Shown: positions 51,677 through 59,819 of the stretch, in pieces
Numbering within the stretch: position 1 is the first letter of the stretch
Layout: the number at the start of each line of letters is the position of its first letter
Source of the DNA: Pararhizobium sp.
GTDB taxonomy: Bacteria; Pseudomonadota; Alphaproteobacteria; Rhizobiales; Rhizobiaceae
NCBI GenBank assembly: GCA_017794825.1
Contig: CP051237.1
Location: 1,302,001-1,366,000 of the forward strand
DNA length: 64,000 nucleotides
Direction of reading: 5' to 3'
The notes under the pieces: generated by a model
What the model saw: the letters and a program-made list of their open reading frames with translations, nothing else
What the model was told of the DNA's origin: nothing
Database searches by the model: none
Made by a program: the position numbers and the translations under genes

Positions 51677-52093
51677 ATGACGAAGAAACTTCACTCCATC
51701 GAACTGCGGGTCAGCTTCGGCGACTGCGACCCTGCCGGCATTGTCTTTTACCCCAACTTTTACAGCTGGTTTGATCGCACATTTCATGACTGGCTTTGGA
51801 CGTTCGGGGGGCACGACGCTCTGTGCCGTCGCGTCGGCGCGATTGGCATGGGCTTGATGGACGCCTCCGCGCGGTTCTTCAGACCGGTGAAGAACGGCGA
51901 CCGGCTCACTGTCAGCCTCGCCGTCGAGGAGTGGCAGAGCAGGGCTCTCAAGCTGTCCTACGAAGCGCGCGTTGGTGAAGCGCTCATGGCGACCGGCCGC
52001 GAAACGAGAGGCCTTTTTGTAAAGACCGAAAACGGTATGATCGCAGGAACGCTTGACCAGATTCGCGAACTGACCAACAGCAATGAAACATGA
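51677..52093 (+). CDS. Acyl-CoA thioesterase, 4-hydroxybenzoyl-CoA thioesterase family
   Basis: A hot-dog-fold thioesterase of 138 residues, normal for the family, from the ATG at 51677; the frame is open far upstream but only as an artefact. The active-site segment 'SFGDCDPAGIVFYPNFYSWFD' has the catalytic Asp at D18, equivalent to Asp17 of the Pseudomonas enzyme. In this setting it should hydrolyse gentisyl-CoA to gentisate, the step between the fused hydroxylase/ligase and the dioxygenase. It is divergent from the catabolic operon and overlaps the IclR regulator gene by 11 bases. Confidence 0.9.
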   Translation: MTKKLHSIELRVSFGDCDPAGIVFYPNFYSWFDRTFHDWLWTFGGHDALCRRVGAIGMGLMDASARFFRPVKNGDRLTVSLAVEEWQSRALKLSYEARVGEALMATGRETRGLFVKTENGMIAGTLDQIRELTNSNET

Positions 52094-52922
52094 CCAAACC
52101 GACCTGAAAGAACCCGAATCGTCGGGCGGAATTCAATCGCTCGACGCCGCGCTCAGGCTGCTGCAGACCATGTCCGGCTATGGCCGCGCTGTCTCGCTGT
52201 CGCAGATCGCGCGCGACTGCGGAATGCCTCTCAGCAAGGCGCATCGCTATCTGGCGTCCTTTATCCATGCAGGCATCGTCGAGCAGGCCGGCAGGTCGGG
52301 TAAATACGACCTCGGCCGGGGCGCAATACAGCTTGGTCTTTCAGCGCTCGCCCGGCACGACTTCGTAAACCGGACCGCCGAAACGCTGCCCGATCTGTGC
52401 GAGGAAACCGGCCTGACAGGGCTGCTTTCGGTGTGGGGCGATCAGGGCGCCACCGTCGTTCGCTGGCAAAGAACCGCTTCCCCGACCATCACTTCGATGG
52501 GGCTCGGCACGACGTTGCCGTTGCTGAACTCGGCGACCGGACGCACATTTCTCGCATGGGCGCCCGCCGCGCAGATACATGCCATGCTCGATTTTGAACT
52601 CCGCCAGGCCCGCCGCAATCCCGATATCATCCCGGACCTGACAATCAGCGCGAATGGCGTCGCGCAGTTGCAGAGCAAGATCAGAAATGCGGGATACGCC
52701 AGCGTCGACGGGCGGTTCATCCCCGGCCTGGTGGCGATCGCCGCCCCAATTCTCGACTGGCAGAACCAAGCCCAGGCTGCAGTCACCCTGATCAGCACGG
52801 ACGCCACGGTGATCCAGCAAGGATCGGAAACAATAGCAAGGCTGCTCGCCTTCACAGCTGAGCATTCCCTTTGTGACGCGTCCGCTGAAGCGGCTACGGA
52901 TCACGGCGACAAAGCCGGATGA
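52083..52922 (+). CDS. IclR family transcriptional regulator
   Basis: A 279-residue regulator: winged helix-turn-helix at about 17-75 ('GGIQSLDAALRLLQTMSGYG', 'VSLSQIARDCGMPLSKAHRYL') and IclR effector-binding domain about 90-270 ('LPDLCEETGLTGLLSVWGDQG', 'LPLLNSATGRTFLAWAP', 'SVDGRFIPGLVAIAAPI'). It is co-transcribed with the thioesterase and divergent from the hydroxylase/ligase operon, the classic position for the pathway's own regulator. The likely effector is the aromatic substrate or its CoA ester; this is inference. Confidence 0.92.
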   Translation: MKHDQTDLKEPESSGGIQSLDAALRLLQTMSGYGRAVSLSQIARDCGMPLSKAHRYLASFIHAGIVEQAGRSGKYDLGRGAIQLGLSALARHDFVNRTAETLPDLCEETGLTGLLSVWGDQGATVVRWQRTASPTITSMGLGTTLPLLNSATGRTFLAWAPAAQIHAMLDFELRQARRNPDIIPDLTISANGVAQLQSKIRNAGYASVDGRFIPGLVAIAAPILDWQNQAQAAVTLISTDATVIQQGSETIARLLAFTAEHSLCDASAEAATDHGDKAG

Positions 52923-54445
52923 ACGCCAAGAACAGAAGCGCAGCGTCGATTTTGCTCGGCGACCCGGATTTCCATGGCGTCCACAAGGAAGAAATCGAAG
53001 TCATCGAAACACATATCTCCCGCATATTTCTGGCGGGCGACCGGGCGTGGAAGGTGAAGCGGGAAGTCGATCTGCCCTATGTCGATTTCTCGACGCCGGA
53101 GCTTCGGTTCGGCGCCTGTAAAAAGGAAATCGAACTCAACTCCAGAACTGCGCCCGAACTTTACATCGCTGCGCACCGGATTACCGAGGAAGCGGACGGC
53201 AAGCCGGCGCTGGACGGCGCAGGCAAACTCCTGGACGGCGTGGTCGAGATGAAGCGGTTCGACCAGGACCTGCTCCTGGACCGCGTGGCGTTGCGCGGCG
53301 AACTCACCGCGGAACTGATCAGCAAGACGGCGCACATGATCGCCGCCTTCCATGGTGAGGCTGCTATCGACTCCACGCGCGCAGGCAGCGCAATGATGGC
53401 GGGCGTTCTCGACATCAACGAAGCGGGCTTTGGAAGGGGACAGCTTTTCGACCCATCCGATATCGCTGCCCTGAACCGGAAATTCCGCGCTGCGCTGGAA
53501 AAGCACGCCGCTCTGCTCGACAGTCGGGGAGAGGCTGGAAAGGTCCGCCATTGCCATGGCGATCTTCACTTGAGAAATATCTGCCTGCTCGACGGCGAAC
53601 CACGGCTTTTCGATTGCATCGAATTCAATGAAGACATCGCGACGGTCGATGTGCTCTACGATCTCGCCTTCCTGCTGATGGACCTCTGGCATCGCGGCTT
53701 CGGTGATCTGGCGAACCTGGCGGCCAACCGATATATCGACGAAGCGCAAGACGAGACGGGATTTACGCTTCTGCCATTCTTCATGGCCGTTCGCGCCGCG
53801 GTTCGCGCCCATGTCACCGCTACAGCCATCGGGGATAATGGCGCATCCGACCCGCGCGCCGATGAGGCGAAATCCTATTTCGAACTTGCGGATCAACTGC
53901 TTGAGGACCACCCGCCCCGCCTCGTCACGATCGCCGGCCTGAGCGGTTCGGGAAAGACAACCGTTGCGGAAAAGCTCGCCTCCCGGGTCGGCGCGCCGCC
54001 AGGCGCCCGCATCATCGAAAGCGACCGCGTCCGAAAAGCGCTCCACGGCGTGTCTGCTGAAACACGCCTTCCCGTCGAGGCCTATCGCAGAGAGATTTCC
54101 GAAGCGGTTTACCAGGAGATGGCCAGGCGCGCCGGCGTTGTCCTTGGCGAGGGCGGCGCAGTGGTAAGCGACGGCGTATTCGAACGGCCGGCGGATCGCG
54201 CGCGCATGGAGGCGGCGGCCAGCGCTTGCGGCGTATCGTTCACGGGGTTCTGGCTGGAGGCGGATGCGACGATCCTGCGCCGCCGTGTCGAGCAGCGTCA
54301 CGGCGGTCCCTCCGACGCGTCGCCTGACGTTCTGGCGCATCAGCTTGAACGCGACGTCGATTATTCCGACTGGATCAGGATTGATGCGGCGCGCGATCTG
54401 GATGCAATCGTCGCCGACATCCTCGAGCGTCTGAAAAATAGATAA
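52919..54445 (+). CDS. Kinase-like (APH fold) and AAA ATPase two-domain protein
   Basis: A 508-residue protein of the family often annotated as 'bifunctional aminoglycoside phosphotransferase/ATP-binding protein'. The first ~325 residues are kinase-like, with 'WKVKREVDLPYVDF' early, the catalytic-loop-like 'CHGDLHLRNICL' (about 211-222) and metal-binding 'LFDCIEFNEDIATVD'. The C-terminal ~170 residues are a P-loop domain with Walker A 'GLSGSGKTTVAEKLA' (about 340-354) and an adenylate-kinase-like 'SDRVRKALHGV'. True substrate unknown; aminoglycoside resistance should not be assumed. Its ATG overlaps the IclR stop by 4 bases, so it is translated with the pathway regulator. Confidence 0.85.
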   Translation: MNAKNRSAASILLGDPDFHGVHKEEIEVIETHISRIFLAGDRAWKVKREVDLPYVDFSTPELRFGACKKEIELNSRTAPELYIAAHRITEEADGKPALDGAGKLLDGVVEMKRFDQDLLLDRVALRGELTAELISKTAHMIAAFHGEAAIDSTRAGSAMMAGVLDINEAGFGRGQLFDPSDIAALNRKFRAALEKHAALLDSRGEAGKVRHCHGDLHLRNICLLDGEPRLFDCIEFNEDIATVDVLYDLAFLLMDLWHRGFGDLANLAANRYIDEAQDETGFTLLPFFMAVRAAVRAHVTATAIGDNGASDPRADEAKSYFELADQLLEDHPPRLVTIAGLSGSGKTTVAEKLASRVGAPPGARIIESDRVRKALHGVSAETRLPVEAYRREISEAVYQEMARRAGVVLGEGGAVVSDGVFERPADRARMEAAASACGVSFTGFWLEADATILRRRVEQRHGGPSDASPDVLAHQLERDVDYSDWIRIDAARDLDAIVADILERLKNR

Positions 54446-54465
54446 AGCGCAACCGACAACCGCCG

Positions 54466-55638
54466 TCAGGAGGCCGCCACGCTCATTCCTCCGTTCTGCG
54501 ACTGTGGCGCTGCGTCCAGCGCAAATGACTGGAATGGAGACTGACTGGGCTGTCCGTCGGTCACATGGAGAACGCGGTTCGTCAGGTCGACCGCAATGGA
54601 TGCGATCGTGGCGTTGCGCCGGGCCGCAGGCAGTGCCGGATCCGGAAACAGGCAGATCGACGACGGATACGAAAATTGATCCGAAAGCGCCGCGTGAATA
54701 TGCGTCAGGTCAAGGCGCCCGGAGTTTCTGGTGAGAAGCCGCCGCAGGCGATGCGGCCGAAACACCGTGCTCGGCGCAATGCGCTCGAAAACCGAAGCCA
54801 CCCGCTTTTCGGCCAGCAGATGGTTGCCATGCGTGACGACGCCGTCCTCGGGATAGAGATAGGCGAGATTTTCATTGGTCGCTTCGATGTTGATGATCTC
54901 TCCGTCGGCGTGGCCGATCATGAAATTCGCCGAGCAGGTGCGGTCGGTCGCCAGCACCGGCCGCAGCGCCTCGCTGAAACGCCAGGCGTCGAGAATTTGC
55001 GCGCAGCGAACATGGATGGGCATATGCCGATCTCCCATTCCTTCCTGCGCAGTCAGGAGACCCGCCAGGCACAAGCCGATGCCGGCGCTGTTGACGCCCA
55101 TCTTGGCGCCGACGATGCCGGCTTCCGTAAAACCTACAAAGTCCGGTTTTCCGTCGCCAGGCGCGCCGCCGCGCCTGACGCGTTTTACAAACACGTTGCC
55201 GCGCAGTCCCTCCAGCCAGTCCCAGTTCTGTCCAACGATACAGCTTCCGTCCGCCGTCACCTCCGGAAGCAGGCCGAAGAGCGTACACCCCTCCTGCAGG
55301 GGCTGTTCGATAGCTGACGCGGCCGCGCGCGCGTCTTTGGCGTAGAGGCAGTAGGTAATTTCATACCGCGCGTTCAGCACAGCAACTTCTGTTAGCGAGA
55401 GGTCGGCGCCTTCGGCGACGCCGGACATTTCTTCCCTGTATTCCGGGTCGCATCCAGCGATCACCTCGCTCCAGGCTTCGGCTTCCTTCAGGACTTCATC
55501 ACGGGAAGACCCGCTTGACGCAAATCGCGCAAAATATGTCTCGAGATTGTTGCGGATCATCGGCGCGGTAGCCCTGCCCTGGGTCACACCACGTTCCCTT
55601 GCGTCTCCCTCCAACTCCAGGAACAGCAAATTCGCCAT
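54466..55638 (-). CDS. C45 family autoproteolytic acyltransferase/hydrolase
   Basis: A 390-residue protein of the peptidase C45 group (isopenicillin-N acyltransferase-like), N-terminal-nucleophile enzymes that cut themselves and then transfer or hydrolyse acyl-amide bonds. The self-cleavage site is visible as 'LQEGCTLFGLLP', where C118 would become the new N terminus. 'LNARYEITY' (88-96), 'GQNWDWLEG' and 'EAGIVGAKMGVNSAGIGLCL' are the usual substrate-pocket segments. No signal peptide. It is followed upstream by an operator-like sequence shared with the nearby serine hydrolase promoter. Substrate unknown. Confidence 0.87.
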   Translation of the reverse strand: MANLLFLELEGDARERGVTQGRATAPMIRNNLETYFARFASSGSSRDEVLKEAEAWSEVIAGCDPEYREEMSGVAEGADLSLTEVAVLNARYEITYCLYAKDARAAASAIEQPLQEGCTLFGLLPEVTADGSCIVGQNWDWLEGLRGNVFVKRVRRGGAPGDGKPDFVGFTEAGIVGAKMGVNSAGIGLCLAGLLTAQEGMGDRHMPIHVRCAQILDAWRFSEALRPVLATDRTCSANFMIGHADGEIINIEATNENLAYLYPEDGVVTHGNHLLAEKRVASVFERIAPSTVFRPHRLRRLLTRNSGRLDLTHIHAALSDQFSYPSSICLFPDPALPAARRNATIASIAVDLTNRVLHVTDGQPSQSPFQSFALDAAPQSQNGGMSVAAS

Positions 55639-55668
55639 AATCGGTCCTTTCGGCGGTCTTCGTTATGT

Positions 55669-55703
55669 ATTACTATTTAATACAATCGTATTGAATTCCA
55701 TCA
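55669..55703. promoter_or_regulatory. Putative IclR operator before the C45 acyltransferase
   Basis: ATTACTATTTAATACA (55669-55684) overlaps an imperfect inverted repeat, TTTAATAC-AATC-GTATTGAA, in the 128-base gap upstream of the acyltransferase. Fifteen of the 16 bases recur at 56639-56654, on the other side of the IclR gene. Confidence 0.5.
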
Positions 55704-55766
55704 AAAATTATGTGGCTCCGTTGTCGGTGTCAACAACATCCGGCCAAAGCCTTTCCATCGCGAAAA

Positions 55767-56555
55767 TCACCGGCTGAGCGTCGCCGCGGCTTCCATTGCG
55801 AGCGGTGCAAAACGGTTGCGAAAATCCGCCTCGGACCATTCCGACAGAGAGCCGGCAATATGCACAGCCGCAAGCGGCCTGCCCGCCGGAGCCCGTATCG
55901 CGGCGGCGAGCACGATCTCGCCCATGAGCGCCTCTTCCTGCACAAGCGCGTAACCGTCATGGCGCGCCTGCTCGATTTTTTCACGGATAATCGCCGGATC
56001 GATGATCGTTCGCGGCGTGTATTGCAGCAGGCTGGATCCCGCGAGAACGGATTCGACCTCATCGTCGTCCAGCAACGACAGCATTGCCCGTCCGCCAGAC
56101 GTATTGAACGCCGGCATCCGGTTGCCGATAAGCGTTGCGAAAAAGGTCTCCCGCTTGCTCTGCATCCGCACGGCGTAGATGATCGACGGCCCGTCGAAGA
56201 GGCTGAGATCGACACGCTCCCTGGTCTCCTTGCGCAGTTCGATCAGCACAGGCGTCGACCGTTCCACCAGCGGGTTGGCCCGCAGGTAGTCGAAACACCG
56301 GTCCAGCGCCTTTCGTCCCGGTCCGAATCCGTTGCCTCCGGGCGCCCTTTCCAGATAGCCGAGCGCCTCGAGCGTATGCGCGATCCTCTGCGCGGCGCTA
56401 CGATCAACGCCGATTTCCGCCGCGATCTCGGCCAGGGAAAGCGGTCGACCCTGAGCGCCGATCGCCTCCTGCACGCGCATGGCGCGTACAACCGTTTGCA
56501 GGAGAAGCTGCGGATTGGCGCCGTGCGGCATGCCGGCGATCTCGTCAGTGATCAA
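55767..56555 (-). CDS. IclR family transcriptional regulator
   Basis: A regulator of about 262 residues. I favour the TTG at 56555, which has a strong AGGAGGAG site 5 bases upstream, over the ATG at 56582, which has none. The winged helix-turn-helix is near the start ('RPLSLAEIAAEIGVDRSAAQRI'). The effector domain follows ('LRKETRERVDLSLFDGPSIIYA', 'AFNTSGGRAMLSLLDDDE'). It sits between the C45 acyltransferase and a divergent NylB-like serine hydrolase; both promoters carry the same 16-bp sequence, so this protein probably controls both. Confidence 0.9.
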   Translation of the reverse strand: MITDEIAGMPHGANPQLLLQTVVRAMRVQEAIGAQGRPLSLAEIAAEIGVDRSAAQRIAHTLEALGYLERAPGGNGFGPGRKALDRCFDYLRANPLVERSTPVLIELRKETRERVDLSLFDGPSIIYAVRMQSKRETFFATLIGNRMPAFNTSGGRAMLSLLDDDEVESVLAGSSLLQYTPRTIIDPAIIREKIEQARHDGYALVQEEALMGEIVLAAAIRAPAGRPLAAVHIAGSLSEWSEADFRNRFAPLAMEAAATLSR

Positions 56556-56638
56556 TGAATCTCCTCCTCGCGCAGTTTGCATCGCTTGACAGACAATCCG
56601 GGGGCTGGTTACTGTAAATAGTCATACAATACAAGTGC

Positions 56639-56654
56639 ATTACTATTCAATACA
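56639..56654. promoter_or_regulatory. Putative IclR operator before the serine hydrolase
   Basis: ATTACTATTCAATACA differs by one base from the copy at 55669-55684. It lies 24 bases before the serine hydrolase start and about 85 bases before the IclR start, and a related ACAATACAAG lies just beside it. Confidence 0.5.
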
Positions 56655-56677
56655 TTGACTGAAAGGGGTTTCGTCGC

Positions 56678-57874
56678 GTGAACAAAGTTGTGACTCCCCC
56701 CTACCGCGACCCAAAAGACCATGGAGCGCCCATCCTGCCGCAGCCGGGATGGAACCTGCCGCCCTATCACCGCTGGACGTTCCAGCACATGCGGGAGATG
56801 ACTGCGACCGCCGCGGTGCGGCGCGGGCGGACACCGCCGCGGGATTTCGAGCGGGACGAACAGCCGCTGGGTCAGTTGCGCTTCGAATCGCGCGGCCGTG
56901 AACTGACGCTCAACGCGTTTCTCGATGAAAGCTGGACCGACGGATTTCTCGTGCTGCATCGCGGCCGCATTCTTGCGGAACGCTATATGAACGGCATGAC
57001 GCCGCATCGGCTGCACCTCTCGATGTCGGTCGCGAAATCGATACTCGGCATCGTCACCGGATCCCTGATCAACCGCGGCGTAGTCGATCCCGGCGCAACC
57101 GTTCCTCAATACCTGCCGGAGCTCGCCAAAACGGCGTATCTTGACGTGACCATCCAGCAGTTGCTCGACATGACGTCAGGCGTCACGTTCAACGAGGATT
57201 ACTTTACACCCGGTTCGCACATGCAGAAACTTGGCCATGCGACCGCGTGGGGCGGGCGCGGCGGCCAGCCTGACTGGCCGCAAACCATCTGGGAACTCGT
57301 GCTGCAACTGACCGAACGCGAACGGGAGCATGGCGAAGTCTTCCACTACCGATCAATCGAGACCGACGTGCTTGGCTACGTCGTCGAGCGAGTAACGGAA
57401 CAGCCTCTTGCCGAGATCGTTTCGGAGCTTCTCTGGCAAAAACTGGGCGCGGAGGAGGACGGCGCCTATACCGTCGACCGCGGCGGATTCGCGCTCGCCG
57501 ATGGCGGGTTCAACGCTACGCTCAGAGACTATGGCCGTTTCGGACAGATGTTGGCCGACAATGGCCAGGCGGGCGACGCCGAGATCGCGCCTGCGGACTG
57601 GATCGAACAGACCCGCTTTGGCGGCGGCGGACAATTCGGCGGCATCCATGCGGAAATCCTGCCGGACGGCGGCTACCACAACGGTTTCTGGCAGGTGGAC
57701 CGAAAGCGCGGGACGATTCTCGCAATCGGCATATACGGACAATACATCTACGTGGACCCGGACGCCGCGTTGACGGTGGTCAAACTTTCAACCTGGCCCG
57801 GGCCGCTGGACGCCGATGGCGTCAAGGACACGGTCGCCGCCTGCAAGGCCGTCGGACAGGCGCTTTCGGCGTAG
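56678..57874 (+). CDS. Serine hydrolase, beta-lactamase fold (NylB/class C-like)
   Basis: A 398-residue penicillin-recognising-fold hydrolase starting with GTG. The SxxK motif is S117-V-A-K120 in 'LHLSMSVAKSILG' and the Tyr of the second motif is Y224 in 'FHYRSIETDVLGYVVERVT', the same layout as 6-aminohexanoate-dimer hydrolase NylB (S112, K115, Y215). The third motif region reads 'DGGYHNGFWQVD'. No signal peptide, so it acts in the cytoplasm, unlike true beta-lactamases. Amide or ester hydrolysis is expected. It ends 3 bases from the convergent dehydrogenase gene. Confidence 0.87.
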   Translation: MNKVVTPPYRDPKDHGAPILPQPGWNLPPYHRWTFQHMREMTATAAVRRGRTPPRDFERDEQPLGQLRFESRGRELTLNAFLDESWTDGFLVLHRGRILAERYMNGMTPHRLHLSMSVAKSILGIVTGSLINRGVVDPGATVPQYLPELAKTAYLDVTIQQLLDMTSGVTFNEDYFTPGSHMQKLGHATAWGGRGGQPDWPQTIWELVLQLTEREREHGEVFHYRSIETDVLGYVVERVTEQPLAEIVSELLWQKLGAEEDGAYTVDRGGFALADGGFNATLRDYGRFGQMLADNGQAGDAEIAPADWIEQTRFGGGGQFGGIHAEILPDGGYHNGFWQVDRKRGTILAIGIYGQYIYVDPDAALTVVKLSTWPGPLDADGVKDTVAACKAVGQALSA

Positions 57875-57877
57875 CCT

Positions 57878-58828
57878 TCAGCTCTTCCCTGCAAGCGCCA
57901 GCCGGATCGCGGCCAGACGCCTGGCGCGCTGACCGGAAAGTTGAGTGATATCGGCGTCGCCGATCGTCTCGTTCATTTCGCTGACGAGCAGCTTCTTTGT
58001 CGCGTCGTCGAGTTTCGGGGCGCCCAGATCCGCCCAACGCGCCTCCTGGGCCGGTCCGAGATGGTCGAGATAGGCGGCGAGCCCGCCGCGACCGGCGCCG
58101 AGATGATAGTTCATGAACGGTCCGGCCGTCGCCCACCGCAAGCCGGGTCCATGAACGATGGCGCGGTCGACATCCTCGACGCTGGCGATGCCCTCGCTCA
58201 CGATATGGACGGCTTCCCTGAACAATGCCGCGGAAAGCCGGTTGGCGATGTGACCGCGCGCCGGAATGCGGATGTGCACCGGCTCTCTGCCGAGAGACTG
58301 GAAAAACCGCCATGCAAAGGCGATGGCCGGTTCATAGTCGTCTCCCGCGCCGCCAATCTCGACAAGCGGAATCAGATGCGGCGGATTAAAGGGATGGGCG
58401 ACGATGATCCGCTCCGGCTTCACCTGCCCCTCGCCAAGTTCAAGAGCGGTAAAGGACGTGGTGCTGGAGCCAATGACTGCGTCCGGCGCAGCGGATTCAG
58501 CGATTTCAGCCAGCACCGGTGATTTGATCGGCAACCTTTCTGGCGCATTCTCCTGAACGTAGGCGCATCCCTTCACCGCTTCGGCAAGGTTCGAAAAGCA
58601 CTCCAGTCGGCCACCGGCGCTACGCGGGCCATCCACGGCCTCGATTTCGACAATCGCCGTCTCCACGGCGTCTTGCAGCCCGGTCAGCGTATCCGGATCG
58701 GGATCGTGCGCATGCACACGGTGTCCGCGATGAACAAACAATGCGGTCCATCCAAGCCCGATAAGGCCTGCGCCGACAATACCGACAGGATGCGCGCCGG
58801 GCGTATCAAAGAGAGGATGGTCGGTCAT
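57878..58828 (-). CDS. 3-hydroxyacyl-CoA dehydrogenase family protein (carnitine/gulonate dehydrogenase-like)
   Basis: An NAD-dependent dehydrogenase of 316 residues with an N-terminal Rossmann fold ('VGIVGAGLIGLGWTALFVHRG' pattern at about 16-36) and a C-terminal helical dimer domain. The catalytic region 'IIVAHPFNPPHLIPLVEI' carries the conserved His of this family. The protein matches the lambda-crystallin, L-carnitine and L-gulonate dehydrogenase group better than fatty-acid enzymes because it is single-domain and oxidises free hydroxy acids. It is the last gene in the direction of the amidase/TRAP cluster, 121 bases after the deacetylase-family gene. Confidence 0.85.
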   Translation of the reverse strand: MTDHPLFDTPGAHPVGIVGAGLIGLGWTALFVHRGHRVHAHDPDPDTLTGLQDAVETAIVEIEAVDGPRSAGGRLECFSNLAEAVKGCAYVQENAPERLPIKSPVLAEIAESAAPDAVIGSSTTSFTALELGEGQVKPERIIVAHPFNPPHLIPLVEIGGAGDDYEPAIAFAWRFFQSLGREPVHIRIPARGHIANRLSAALFREAVHIVSEGIASVEDVDRAIVHGPGLRWATAGPFMNYHLGAGRGGLAAYLDHLGPAQEARWADLGAPKLDDATKKLLVSEMNETIGDADITQLSGQRARRLAAIRLALAGKS

Positions 58829-58909
58829 GTCCTGCGTCCTTGCGTCAATTTACGTCCGGCACATTTCCACGCAGTGAGGGTGTTTGACAAGTCCGTTAGC
58901 TTGCTAGTT

Positions 58910-58928
58910 CTGCGATCGCAGATCGCAG
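58910..58928. repeat. Palindrome and hairpin before the dehydrogenase gene
   Basis: CTGCGATCGCAG (58910-58921) is a perfect 12-bp palindrome, and CTGCGAT (58910-58916) also pairs with ATCGCAG (58922-58928). It lies 22 bases after the end of the deacetylase-family gene, and could be a weak terminator or an operator for the dehydrogenase gene. Confidence 0.4.
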
Positions 58929-58949
58929 TTATTTATAGATGCAGGTGCG

Positions 58950-59819
58950 CTAATCCTGTGCCGTGTACCAGTCGCAGATCTGATCTCCTTGCCAGAAGAC
59001 AACCCCGTCAAGTGTCTTCAGATGATCGAGAAGCGCTTCGAAATACCGGATGCGATGCGCAGCGCCGGAAACATAGGGATGCACGCCAAAAGCAAGGACA
59101 CGAGCCGATGCGGTGCCTTCCTCCAGCAGTCGCTCGGCCGCGTCGATGGTGCGCTGAAGCATCTCGTTCGAGCTGTGCTGTGCGCTGACCATGATCGTGA
59201 TGTCATTCAGTTCGACTGAATAAGGAACGGAGACCAGCGGTTTCGTCTCCGTTCCAACCCACAACGGCTGGTCGTCGATAATCCAGTCTCCGAACCAGTC
59301 GAAACCGGCGCGGGCGACGTGATCCAGCGTATCGAAGGTTTGCGTGCGGCCCGGACCGAGCCAGCCGCGGGGACGTTTGCCGGTGAAGCTCTCCAGTATA
59401 TCTGCGGACTGTGCAATCATCGCGAACTGATCCTCGATGGCGTGGATCGACATCTGCTCGTAGCAGTGGGCCATGAATTCCCAACCCGCATCGAGCGCCG
59501 CCTTCGGAACCGCTGGCGCGGTTTCGCAGACTTTTGCGTTCAGAGACAAGGTCGGCCTTATGTCGCGATCTTCGAACGCCTTGAGCAGACGCCAGAACCC
59601 GACCCGCATGCCGTATTCGTGCCAGGTCCAGTTCGGCACGTCGGGAACGTTCTTCTGTCCGCCCGGCGCAGGCGAAACCTGCCGCGGCATTGGCCGGTTG
59701 ATGTCCCATTCCTCGATATTGACGACCGGCCACACGATCAGTCGGGCGTCGCCAGGCAACACCAGCTTCCGTCTTTCAAAGGGCGTGGAATAGGCGACGC
59801 GCTCGCGCGGAGTCATCAT
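58950..59819 (-). CDS. Polysaccharide deacetylase family protein (PuuE/cyclic-amidohydrolase-like)
   Basis: A 289-residue NodB-fold hydrolase. It has the layout of the PuuE allantoinase and cyclic imide hydrolase subgroup rather than chitin deacetylases: 'LIVWPVVNIEEWDIN' near the start, 'NWTWHEYGMRVGFWRLL', 'DAGWEFMAHCYEQM' (metal-site His), 'RPRGWLGPGRTQTFDTLDH' and 'VLAFGVHPYVSGAAHRIRYFE'. This subgroup opens cyclic amides or ureides, often without the usual metal requirement. No signal peptide. It overlaps the amidase gene by 4 bases, so a joint role in amide breakdown is likely. Confidence 0.85.
   Translation of the reverse strand: MMTPRERVAYSTPFERRKLVLPGDARLIVWPVVNIEEWDINRPMPRQVSPAPGGQKNVPDVPNWTWHEYGMRVGFWRLLKAFEDRDIRPTLSLNAKVCETAPAVPKAALDAGWEFMAHCYEQMSIHAIEDQFAMIAQSADILESFTGKRPRGWLGPGRTQTFDTLDHVARAGFDWFGDWIIDDQPLWVGTETKPLVSVPYSVELNDITIMVSAQHSSNEMLQRTIDAAERLLEEGTASARVLAFGVHPYVSGAAHRIRYFEALLDHLKTLDGVVFWQGDQICDWYTAQD

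Noticed and set aside
52919..54445. Aminoglycoside resistance kinase
   Set aside because: The family name is historical. The kinase-like part is fused to a P-loop domain and sits beside a catabolic regulator, with nothing pointing to antibiotic modification.
56678..57874. Beta-lactam resistance gene
   Set aside because: The SxxK and Tyr motifs fit the wide serine-hydrolase group, but there is no signal peptide and the layout is closer to NylB-type hydrolases.
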